Translations under genes and position numbers: made by a program
The notes under the pieces: generated by a model
The model's database searches: none
Seen by the model: only the letters and a program-made list of their open reading frames with translations
What the model was told of the DNA's origin: nothing
Part shown: piece after piece, positions 6,381-11,904 of the stretch
Layout of the letters: every line of letters starts with the position of its first letter
Position numbering within the stretch: the first letter of the stretch is position 1
Source of the DNA: Collinsella sp.
Lineage (GTDB): Bacteria; Actinomycetota; Coriobacteriia; Coriobacteriales; Coriobacteriaceae
DNA: 18,304 bases
Direction of reading: 5' to 3'
NCBI GenBank assembly: GCA_019424965.1
Contig: JAHYYL010000005.1
Span: 1 to 18,304 of the forward strand

Positions 6381-6653
6381 AGGCATTTCACCGACGAGTT
6401 CAAGAGGAAGATAGTCGATCTCCACAACGCCGGAAAGCCCAGGCGCGAGGCCATGGACGAGTGCGACCTCGACAAGAGCACCGTGGAGAGGCGGGTCAAG
6501 TCGATAAACGAGACCGGCTCGCCGCGCGCCGCCGACAACCGCACGCCCGAGTAGAACCGGATCCTGGAGCCCGAGCGCGAGAACCGCAGGCTCCGGATGG
6601 AGGTCAACGTCTTAAGACGAGCGGCGCCAGCATACGCTCGGAAGTCAGGGCCA
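6381..6653 (+). pseudogene. Decayed IS3-family OrfA (helix-turn-helix) remnant
   Basis: Translation gives RHFTDEFKRKIVDLHNAGK, then STVERRVKSINETGSPRAAD, then after a TAG stop (6552-6554, replacing a glutamate-type codon) NRILEPERENRRLRMEV. This is the N-terminal HTH and leucine-zipper-like part of an IS3-type OrfA. The reading frame upstream of 6381 has no start in phase: the ATG at 6317 is in another frame, so a small frameshift is likely as well. The matching OrfB is absent; the sequence stops making sense near 6655, 60 bp before the next insertion sequence. It is a dead remnant from a different element than the one at 6712-7932. Confidence 0.75.
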
Positions 6654-6711
6654 TGGCGGCCAACGGGGGGCCGCTGCCCCATATCGGCGCAGCGCTGGCA
6701 TCGAGGCCTTC

Positions 6712-6746
6712 TGACCTGTGTCAAGATTTCGGACACGCATGCTCGA
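6712..6746 (+). repeat. Left terminal inverted repeat of the IS3-family element
   Basis: 35 nt starting TGACCTGTGTC and containing TTTCGGACACGCATGCT. It is the inverse of 7898-7932 except at six positions. Being distal to the end of orfB, it is the IRR end with respect to the transposase. Confidence 0.88.
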
Positions 6747-6750
6747 GAAA

Positions 6751-7596
6751 TCAAGCGGCCATAGGCATGGCCTCGAGCTTGGGCTCGGTTCTCTCGAAGA
6801 AGGCCGCCATGGCCTCGGCCGGCACCTTGTAGCCGATCGTCGAGCGGGGCCTTCGGCGGTTGTAGTACGCCTCGATGAACTCGGCCACCGCGTTGTCGTG
6901 GCAGTTGCCGGTGCGGCTGCAGGACAGCCGCACGTCGTTGTCGCGCGCCCATTCGGCCAGAAGCCTGCTGGTGTACTGGGCGCCGCGGTCGGCGTGGAAT
7001 ATCGCGTTGCCGGCCACGTAGCCGCGCGATTTGGCCGACGCCAGCGCCGAAACCACGATGTCGGCGGTCATGCGCTCGGAGAGCGACCAGCCCACCACCA
7101 TGCGGGTGTTGGGGTCGATGACCGTCGACAGGTACAGCCATCCCTCGCCGGTGCGCAGGTAGGTGATGTCGCCCACGAGCTTGTAGGTTGGAACGGGACT
7201 GGTGAAGTCGCGGCGCACCAGGTCGGGCCGGGGCCTGGCCTTCGGGTCGGGGATGGTGGCGCGCTTCCTGGCGTTGGGCGTGCAGCCGCGTATTCCCAGC
7301 TCGCGCATCAGCTTGCGCACCCTGTACAGGGTCAATCCGGAGAACTCGCCGGGCAGGAAGCATTTCACGAACCGGAAGCCGAACCTGCGGTCCGACTCCA
7401 GCCACACGCGCCGAACCGCCTCGCGCTCGGCCGACCAGTCTTCTCGCGGGCAGCCGTTGGAGAGCCACGAGTAGAAGCCCGATCGGCTCACGCCGAGCAC
7501 GCGGGCCATCATTTTCACCGGGAATTCGGCCTTCTCCGCCAACATCATCCGGTAGCATGCGGCTACGCCTGGCTTTTGGCGAAGAAGGCCGCGGCT
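6751..7596 (-). CDS. IS3-family transposase OrfB, DDE domain with an internal in-frame deletion
   Basis: Catalytic part of the IS3 transposase, made as an OrfAB fusion by -1 frameshifting at 7595-7601; alone it could start at the ATG at 7548. It shows the N-terminal HTH_21-like segment (VLGVSRSGFYSWL), then the RNase-H-like rve core with the DDE residues: D in VGDITYLRT, D in FHADRGAQYTS and, 36 positions later, E in GNCHDNAVAE. Normally about 28 further residues, including the SFFxxLKxE part, separate this E from the YNxxRxHxxLGY motif. Here AVAE runs straight into FIEAYYNRRRPRSTIGY, so an in-frame segment is missing near 6880-6894. The enzyme is probably inactive although the frame is open. 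Confidence 0.85.
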   Translation of the reverse strand, partial: SRGLLRQKPGVAACYRMMLAEKAEFPVKMMARVLGVSRSGFYSWLSNGCPREDWSAEREAVRRVWLESDRRFGFRFVKCFLPGEFSGLTLYRVRKLMRELGIRGCTPNARKRATIPDPKARPRPDLVRRDFTSPVPTYKLVGDITYLRTGEGWLYLSTVIDPNTRMVVGWSLSERMTADIVVSALASAKSRGYVAGNAIFHADRGAQYTSRLLAEWARDNDVRLSCSRTGNCHDNAVAEFIEAYYNRRRPRSTIGYKVPAEAMAAFFERTEPKLEAMPMAA

Positions 7597-7847
7597 TTTT
7601 TCAAGAAGGCGTTCTCCATCTCGAGCTCGCGTATGCGCCTTTTCGCCTCGCGAAGCTCGCGGTCCTCGGCCTTGGGGTCGGGCCCGCCGGCAAGCTCGCG
7701 CCGGCGGTTCTGCACCCACTTGTTCACGGTCTTGGAATTCAGGCCCAGTTCTGCGCAGCATTCCGTTATCGGCCTGCCCGTCGAGATGATGTAGTCGACG
7801 GTCTCGCGCCTGAACTCGTCGGTGTACCTGGCGGCTGGGTTGGACAT
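7563..7847 (-). CDS. IS3-family transposase OrfA (HTH protein)
   Basis: A 94-residue DNA-binding protein that recognises the element's ends. It starts MSNPAARYTDEFRRETVDYI and has a helix-turn-helix near residues 25-48 (ITECCAELGLNSKTVNKWV). A C-terminal coiled-coil rich in E, R and L follows (residues 60-85) for multimerisation with OrfB. The ATG at 7847 has an AGGACGG ribosome binding site. The last codons overlap orfB, and AAAAAAG near the end permits -1 slippage into the orfB frame. Length and layout are normal for the family. Confidence 0.9.
   Translation of the reverse strand: MSNPAARYTDEFRRETVDYIISTGRPITECCAELGLNSKTVNKWVQNRRRELAGGPDPKAEDRELREAKRRIRELEMENAFLKKAAAFFAKSQA
7595..7601 (-). 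other. Programmed -1 ribosomal frameshift site (A6G)
   Basis: The minus strand reads TTG AAA AAA GCC in the OrfA frame. Slipping back one base gives AAA AGC in the OrfB frame, which then stays open to 6751. The heptamer AAAAAAG is the classic IS3-family slip signal and lies within the orfA/orfB overlap. Confidence 0.8.
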
Positions 7848-7897
7848 AGCATACCGTCCTCTCGGTCGTCGATGAATGCATTCTAAAGGATTGGGCC

Positions 7898-7932
7898 TCT
7901 AGCATGCGTGTCCGAAAAGACGATACAGGTCA
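7898..7932 (-). repeat. Right terminal inverted repeat of the IS3-family element
   Basis: Read on the minus strand it starts TGACCTGTATC and contains TTTCGGACACGCATGCT. Its first three bases, TGA, serve as the stop codon of the neighbouring membrane-protein gene. Confidence 0.88.
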
Positions 7933-9036
7933 GACAACCCAATCAGACGTCGTCTCGAGCGCGTCCTCTGCACGGTCGAGCGTGCTTCTGGCCTTGGCAC
8001 CCTGTTTGAACCACGAGCGCAGGTCCTCGAGCGTGCTGCCCGCTGCATACACCTTGATTTTGCGACCGCCTTTCGTGGTCACCGTGCAACGGTCGCCGCT
8101 CTCGCTGTTCTCGTGCGCCGTGACCTTCTTGAGGTAATCGCGACGGAACGCCACGACGCGGGCATTGCTGATCTCGATGAACCAATCATCGTCGACAAGC
8201 GAAGTGCCCGTGGTACCTCGACTTGCCATCTCCTCGGCGAAGGAGAAGCCGAGTTCGCGCTCCTGCCTGCCGATCTCGAGGATGCCGCGGGCGGGCATGC
8301 TGAGCATGAGCAGGGGCAGGAGTCCCCCTATGAACAGGAAGAGGAACGGGACGAGCAAGAGCAGACGAGCACCGGCATCGGTGAAAACAGCCATGAAGGC
8401 GATCACGAGCGAGAAGACGAGCGCCATGCCGTTGAAAACAATCGTCAACGGCTTGATGGCAGACCAACACAGGCCCGCCTTGGTCATGGGACCGTCGACG
8501 GCGTCCGAGACTTCGATGCCCTCTTCCTCCAGACGGGCGAGGAGGTTGAGCGAGCACACCCCCTCGAGGCTTATCGAGCAGAACTTCCAGTCGCCCTCGA
8601 ACAGGTCGATCCTCATCATCTGCGTGTGAAGCGTTGCACGGGTGATGTTGCCAAACGTCGTCTCCTTGCGGATGCCGAAGGCGTTACGCGAGAGAATTCG
8701 CTCACCGTCCACGTCGATGCGCGGGATGCTCAGCAGGGCCCAGATGGCCATGCCCGCGAGCGCCATGGCGTGACCGAACCACACAAGTTCGTGGTCCCAC
8801 TCGCCCAACGAGACGCCCTGCCAGACGTAGACACCCAGCATGAGCAGTTCGAACGCGACGGCGCAGCAGGCGATGATCGTGCGGATGGCAGCGGGCATGC
8901 GCACCGTGAAGCGATCGAGGCTGTCCGTCGCCTCACTGCGCTCGCGCGCGCCGCGACGGGCGACCCATGCAGTGAGCGGACCGACGATGAACACCACCAT
9001 CGCCACGCGCAGGAACGATTCGAGTATGTCGCCCAT
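7930..9036 (-). CDS. Unrecognised membrane protein with probable PH-like domains; 3' end altered by the IS
   Basis: About 368 residues. Membrane segments are visible near the N-terminus (ILESFLRVAMVVFIVGPLTAW), near residues 52-75 and 85-105, and as a pair near 205-255 (PLTIVFNGMALVFSLVIAFM, then LLLLVPFLFLFIGGLLPLLML). After each membrane block comes a soluble beta-rich region: IDVDGERILSRNAFG to about residue 185, and DWFIEISNARVVAFRRDYL with KGGRKIKVYAAG to the end. Both resemble bacterial PH-like (bPH/DUF) domains. I do not recognise the family and give no function. The ATG at 9036 is preferred for its GGATGGTGG leader; the ATG at 9048 has no ribosome binding site. The coding sequence ends in DWVV followed by the IS terminal TGA, so the natural C-terminus may be lost. 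Confidence 0.75.
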   Translation of the reverse strand: MGDILESFLRVAMVVFIVGPLTAWVARRGARERSEATDSLDRFTVRMPAAIRTIIACCAVAFELLMLGVYVWQGVSLGEWDHELVWFGHAMALAGMAIWALLSIPRIDVDGERILSRNAFGIRKETTFGNITRATLHTQMMRIDLFEGDWKFCSISLEGVCSLNLLARLEEEGIEVSDAVDGPMTKAGLCWSAIKPLTIVFNGMALVFSLVIAFMAVFTDAGARLLLLVPFLFLFIGGLLPLLMLSMPARGILEIGRQERELGFSFAEEMASRGTTGTSLVDDDWFIEISNARVVAFRRDYLKKVTAHENSESGDRCTVTTKGGRKIKVYAAGSTLEDLRSWFKQGAKARSTLDRAEDALETTSDWVV

Positions 9037-9074
9037 ATTAACCACCATCCCAATAGAAAACGTGAATTTGGGAG

Positions 9075-9083
9075 ACTATAGCA
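9075..9083 (-). promoter_or_regulatory. Extended -10 promoter of the membrane-protein gene
   Basis: The minus strand reads TGCTATAGT (9083-9075), an extended -10 with five of six matches in the hexamer; no good -35 is needed or seen. It lies about 39 bp before the chosen start codon. Confidence 0.5.
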
Positions 9084-9223
9084 GAGCGAAGCGATCTGCA
9101 CGGCATCGTCCGGGTGTTTTCGGCATACGGTGGAAACCAGCGGCAGCGGACGTTGAGAACTCACCCAAAAGACGCGATTCGACCGAAGCGATTCTTCTTG
9201 ACTTGGTCTCAATGTGATACGAC

Positions 9224-9751
9224 ATGCGCCACTACCTGCGCGGTCTAGCGGCCCTGATCGAAGAGGGTCACACCGATGAGGCACTCGAGCGCATCGACGC
9301 GCTCTGCGAGACCAACGACCGCACCGCCGTGCGCCGCTACTGCGCCAACGAAACGGTCAACATTGCGCTCTCGTCGCTTTCCGCGGACATCAACGCGCAC
9401 GGCATCACCGCCGACCTGCGCGCCGCCGTGCCCGAAACCGTCCACGTGGGCGATGTCGATCTGTTCAGTGTGGTATCGAACGCCCTGGACAATGCCATCG
9501 CCGCGGCGAGCGCCGCCCCCGAAGGCAAGCGGTTTGTCGACCTGGACCTTCGCTACGAAGACGGTCAGCTTCTATTGCTGGTTTCCAACACATTTGGACG
9601 GGCGCCGCGCATGGTCGACGGCATGCCCGTGGCTCAGCACACTGGGCACGGCTTTGGCACCAAGAGCATTATGCTTGCCGTCGAGCGCATGAACGGCAAC
9701 TGCCAGTTCCGCATTAACGGCGACCGGATTGAGCTGCGCGCCGTGATGTAG
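9224..9751 (+). CDS. GHKL sensor histidine kinase C-terminal fragment (5'-truncated)
   Basis: A 175-residue remnant of an AgrC/VirS-type sensor kinase. It starts at MRHYLRGL, the phosphoacceptor-histidine region (H3), and continues with the GHKL ATPase domain: N box SNALDNAIAAA near residues 85-95 and G box GHGFGTKSIM near 141-150. The sensor and membrane part is missing. An in-frame TGA lies 9 nt upstream (TGA TAC GAC ATG), and YDMRH itself matches the usual motif, so the original frame extended further and was cut. No ribosome binding site precedes the ATG, and no response regulator is adjacent. It is best treated as a pseudogene fragment, although the remaining frame is intact. It ends 18 bp from the convergent gene. 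Confidence 0.75.
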   Translation: MRHYLRGLAALIEEGHTDEALERIDALCETNDRTAVRRYCANETVNIALSSLSADINAHGITADLRAAVPETVHVGDVDLFSVVSNALDNAIAAASAAPEGKRFVDLDLRYEDGQLLLLVSNTFGRAPRMVDGMPVAQHTGHGFGTKSIMLAVERMNGNCQFRINGDRIELRAVM

Positions 9752-9769
9752 GGGCTGCCGCCAGCCTCG

Positions 9770-10345
9770 CTACAGCGGTGCAGCCGCCGGGGTCAGCTGC
9801 TTGATGTAGGCCCACATGCGCTGCTTGGCGGCCTTGTCGGTGAGCGCCGCCTCAAAACCGTCGAGCGCCAGCACGCGGCGCCCCTGCACATGGGCGACCA
9901 GGCCGGGCTTGAGCATTGCAGTGTCAAAGTCATCAATCGCCACGAGCATATCGGCGTAGGTTTCGCGCATGACATCGGCCGCGCTGTTATCGAGCAGCAG
10001 CACCGCCTCGGGATCCAGAGCCTCAAGCGCCTCGCGGAACAGCTCGCACGGCAGAGTCTCGCCCACCGCGATCGCTCCGTCACCTGTGCCGGCGACGCTT
10101 GCCAGCACGCAAAAATCCTCGGGCGCGTAGCCGATGGCCCCAAGCGCCTTGCGCAGCGCAGCACCGTCCGGACCGGCAGCCAGCTCGCCGCCCGAACGCT
10201 CGGCCTCGTCCAAATCGCCTTTGACCAGCACGATCGGCGAGCACGCGTTGCCCACGATGCGCACGCCACGAACCGCAAGCGATGTGAGCTCCTGCTCGGC
10301 CGCCTGGGCGATGGCTTCTTTTTTCTGGCTTTGTGACGTGGACAT
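9770..10345 (-). CDS. Unrecognised 191-residue protein, faint resemblance to the uracil-DNA glycosylase fold
   Basis: A soluble protein with no signal peptide or membrane segment. The order of segments GGELAAGPDGAALRKALGAI, GYAPEDFCVLAS and FREALEALDPEAVLLLDNS reminds me of the family 4/5 uracil-DNA glycosylase core (GxxGxxLxxxLxxxGL, xEDVYxxNxV, PxVxxxLG). The catalytic GExPG motif and the Fe-S cysteines are missing, so no enzyme activity is claimed. The ATG at 10345 is chosen because GGAG lies 6 nt before it and a perfect TATAAT lies about 30 bp upstream; the ATG at 10375 would sit on that -10 box. It is divergent from trxA. Confidence 0.75.
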   Translation of the reverse strand: MSTSQSQKKEAIAQAAEQELTSLAVRGVRIVGNACSPIVLVKGDLDEAERSGGELAAGPDGAALRKALGAIGYAPEDFCVLASVAGTGDGAIAVGETLPCELFREALEALDPEAVLLLDNSAADVMRETYADMLVAIDDFDTAMLKPGLVAHVQGRRVLALDGFEAALTDKAAKQRMWAYIKQLTPAAAPL

Positions 10346-10373
10346 GCGCTCTCCAATCGTTTGCGTGCCCACC

Positions 10374-10379
10374 ATTATA
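10374..10379 (-). promoter_or_regulatory. -10 box (TATAAT) for the 9770-10345 gene
   Basis: A consensus TATAAT on the minus strand, in a leader that places transcription start about 20 nt before the ATG at 10345. No convincing -35 is present. It lies in the 136-bp region between two divergent genes. Confidence 0.5.
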
Positions 10380-10481
10380 TAAAAGAGCTGCCCGCGAGTG
10401 GTTGCTTTGCGGGCGGCTGGGTATAAGCACGGTCGTACTGAGTTTTACGCGGCCGAGCCGCGTCGTATTATGGAGGTCACC

Positions 10482-10802
10482 ATGGCTGACATTAAGCAGA
10501 TTACCCCCGAGAACTTCGATTCCATCGTTAACGACAGCCTGCCCGTGCTGGTCGATTTTTGGGCGCCCTGGTGCGGGCCCTGCCGATCGCTCTCGCCCAT
10601 CGTGGACGAGGTGGCCGATGAGCTGGCGGGCAAGCTTGCCGTTGCCAAATGCAACGTCGACGACAACCAGGACCTGGCCATGAAGTATGGCGTCATGAGC
10701 ATCCCCACGCTGATTGTGTTTAAGAACGGCGAAGAGATTGACCGCTCGGTTGGCGCTCTGCCCAAGGCGAGGCTGCAGGCGCTGCTGGAGAAGCATCTGT
10801 AA
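10482..10802 (+). CDS. trxA: Thioredoxin
   Basis: A 106-residue cytosolic protein disulfide reductase. The active site WCGPC (C31, C34) lies in LVDFWAPWCGPCRSL. The cis-proline follows in MSIPTLIVF near residue 75, and the C-terminal GALPKARLQALLEKHL completes the fold. The ATG at 10482 is preceded by GGAGG with a 5-nt spacer. Length and fold order are standard. It is monocistronic: a strong terminator lies about 110 bp downstream. A thioredoxin reductase is not present in the window. Confidence 0.96.
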   Translation: MADIKQITPENFDSIVNDSLPVLVDFWAPWCGPCRSLSPIVDEVADELAGKLAVAKCNVDDNQDLAMKYGVMSIPTLIVFKNGEEIDRSVGALPKARLQALLEKHL

Positions 10803-10913
10803 TACGCTTGTTACTTACCCGCCGTCCATGAGCGGTTTTGCACCGCTCGCCGGACTGCCGGGTGCGGCGCGTGCGACCACGGATAGTATGGTAGTTACAA
10901 ACAGCCCCCAGTG

Positions 10914-10950
10914 AACGGGTGCGAGTCGCACAGACTCGCACCCGTTTTCT
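10914..10950 (+). terminator. Intrinsic terminator after trxA
   Basis: A 14-bp perfect stem (10914-10927, AACGGGTGCGAGTC, with 10933-10946) around the loop GCACA, followed by TTCT. It separates trxA from the nikR unit. Confidence 0.85.
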
Positions 10951-11023
10951 TATGCAGCTGCGCGCAGAGCGGGCGTAGTAAAATCTGAACCACTGAACTG
11001 CCCCATACAAAAGGAGATTTCCC

Positions 11024-11272
11024 ATGCATGATGTTGGAATGAACATGAGCCAGCTTGCCATGAGCGTCAAGCAGGTCGACGACACCATCGAGCTCGCTCA
11101 CGAGTGGAGCCATCAGCTGCTGCATGCGACCGAAAATTTTGACATGGAGCGCATCGGCGCCAAGCTCGAGGCCGCCATGGCCGCGTTGCACGAGGCGCAT
11201 GACGCGCTCGAGGGCTACGAGGAAGCCATCGAGGCCGACCACAACTCCGTCGGCTCCGTGAAGCTGGTGTAA
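11024..11272 (+). CDS. Small unknown helical protein coupled to nikR
   Basis: 82 residues, predicted almost entirely helical, with seven histidines (H2, two in HEWSHQLLH and others) and no cysteine. It begins MHDVGMNMSQLAMSVKQVD. The start is set by AAAGGAG 7 nt before the ATG. Its stop codon is one base away from the nikR GTG, so the two are an operon and probably translationally coupled. I do not recognise the family. The MH start recalls HypA (MHExS), whose His2 binds nickel, but the rest, including HypA's zinc cysteines, does not match. A role in nickel handling is only an inference from the neighbour. Confidence 0.8.
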   Translation: MHDVGMNMSQLAMSVKQVDDTIELAHEWSHQLLHATENFDMERIGAKLEAAMAALHEAHDALEGYEEAIEADHNSVGSVKLV

Positions 11273-11273
11273 G

Positions 11274-11786
11274 GTGGCCGAACACGAGCACTGCTGCGGG
11301 TACGAGCACGAGCATCCGCACGGGGCGGACGGTGACGCGGGCTGCCACTGTAGTGGCTCCGGCTCCGAGCTGGTCCGTTTTTCGGTTACCGCACCGGACG
11401 ACCTGCTGCGCCGTTTCGACGAACAGATCGCGCGCCGCGGCGACGTGGCCAACCGCTCCGAGGCCGTGCGCGACCTGATTCGCGCCTCGATCGCCAAGGA
11501 GCAGATGCGCACGCCCAGTGAGCATGTTATCGGGTCGCTCACCATGATCTACGACCACCATACCGGCGATCTGACGCGCCGTCTGGACGAAGTGCAGCAC
11601 GACTACACCGACGAGATCGTATCGACCATGCACGTGCATCTGGATCACCACAACTGCTTGGAGATTCTGGCGCTCAAGGGTCGCGGCGAGCGCGTCTACG
11701 AGCTGGCCGACCGCCTGCTGGGCCTGCGCGGCGTTAAGCACGGCGAGCTCACGTGCGCCGCCACCAAGCAGAGCCTGGGGCTGTAG
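11274..11786 (+). CDS. nikR: Nickel-responsive regulator NikR with an N-terminal His/Cys-rich tail
   Basis: A 170-residue ribbon-helix-helix repressor that binds DNA when loaded with Ni(II), controlling nickel uptake or nickel-enzyme genes. The RHH domain is residues 33-72 (LVRFSVTAPDDLLRRFDEQI, ANRSEAVRDLI). The C-terminal ACT-like NikR domain (85-165) keeps all four high-affinity ligands: H109, H120, H122 and C128 correspond to E. coli H76, H87, H89 and C95 (THVH and NCLE type motifs). The first 30 residues are an added tail with H4, H6, C7, C8, H12, H14, H16, C24, H25 and C26, a likely metal-binding extension. The GTG start at 11274 follows the upstream stop by one base. I found no GTATGA-N16-TCATAC operator in the window. 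A terminator follows. Confidence 0.93.
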   Translation: MAEHEHCCGYEHEHPHGADGDAGCHCSGSGSELVRFSVTAPDDLLRRFDEQIARRGDVANRSEAVRDLIRASIAKEQMRTPSEHVIGSLTMIYDHHTGDLTRRLDEVQHDYTDEIVSTMHVHLDHHNCLEILALKGRGERVYELADRLLGLRGVKHGELTCAATKQSLGL

Positions 11787-11817
11787 CGGGATTTCCCGCA
11801 GCGCACCTGCCAAATAG

Positions 11818-11878
11818 GGACAGGCTTGTTTTGGCAGGTTTAGAAGTTTTACCTACCAAAACAAGCCTGTCCTTTTTT
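11818..11878 (+). terminator. Intrinsic terminator after nikR
   Basis: A 22-bp stem with one mismatch (11818-11839 with 11851-11872) and an 11-nt loop, followed by TTTTTT (11873-11878). It ends the nikR transcript 27 bp before hypF, so hypF either depends on read-through or has a promoter hidden in this hairpin region. Confidence 0.85.
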
Positions 11879-11904
11879 GGTCGGTTTTGATGGGGGGGTG
11901 TCGC

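Larger units (their letters stand above)
6712..7932 (-). mobile_element. IS3-family insertion sequence, 1221 bp, transposase on the minus strand
   Basis: The ends are inverted repeats beginning TGACCTGT, with 29 of 35 positions identical including 17 consecutive bases (TTTCGGACACGCATGCT). Between them lie orfA and orfB in the usual IS3 overlap, with an A6G slip site. The TG...CA ends are typical of IS3. I see no 3- or 4-bp duplication in the flanks (TTC on the left, GAC on the right), which suggests an adjacent deletion or recombination after insertion. The left flank is debris of another insertion sequence; the right flank is the end of a membrane-protein gene. Confidence 0.9.

Noticed and set aside
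6335..7558. 407-codon minus-strand frame overlapping the IS transposase
   Set aside because: It runs in another frame through orfB and across the IS end into the old remnant; the true OrfB frame has the DDE motifs.
10980..11023. NikR operator in front of the nikR unit
   Set aside because: The GTATGA-N16-TCATAC arrangement is not found here or before hypF; the single GTATGA occurrences elsewhere have no partner half.
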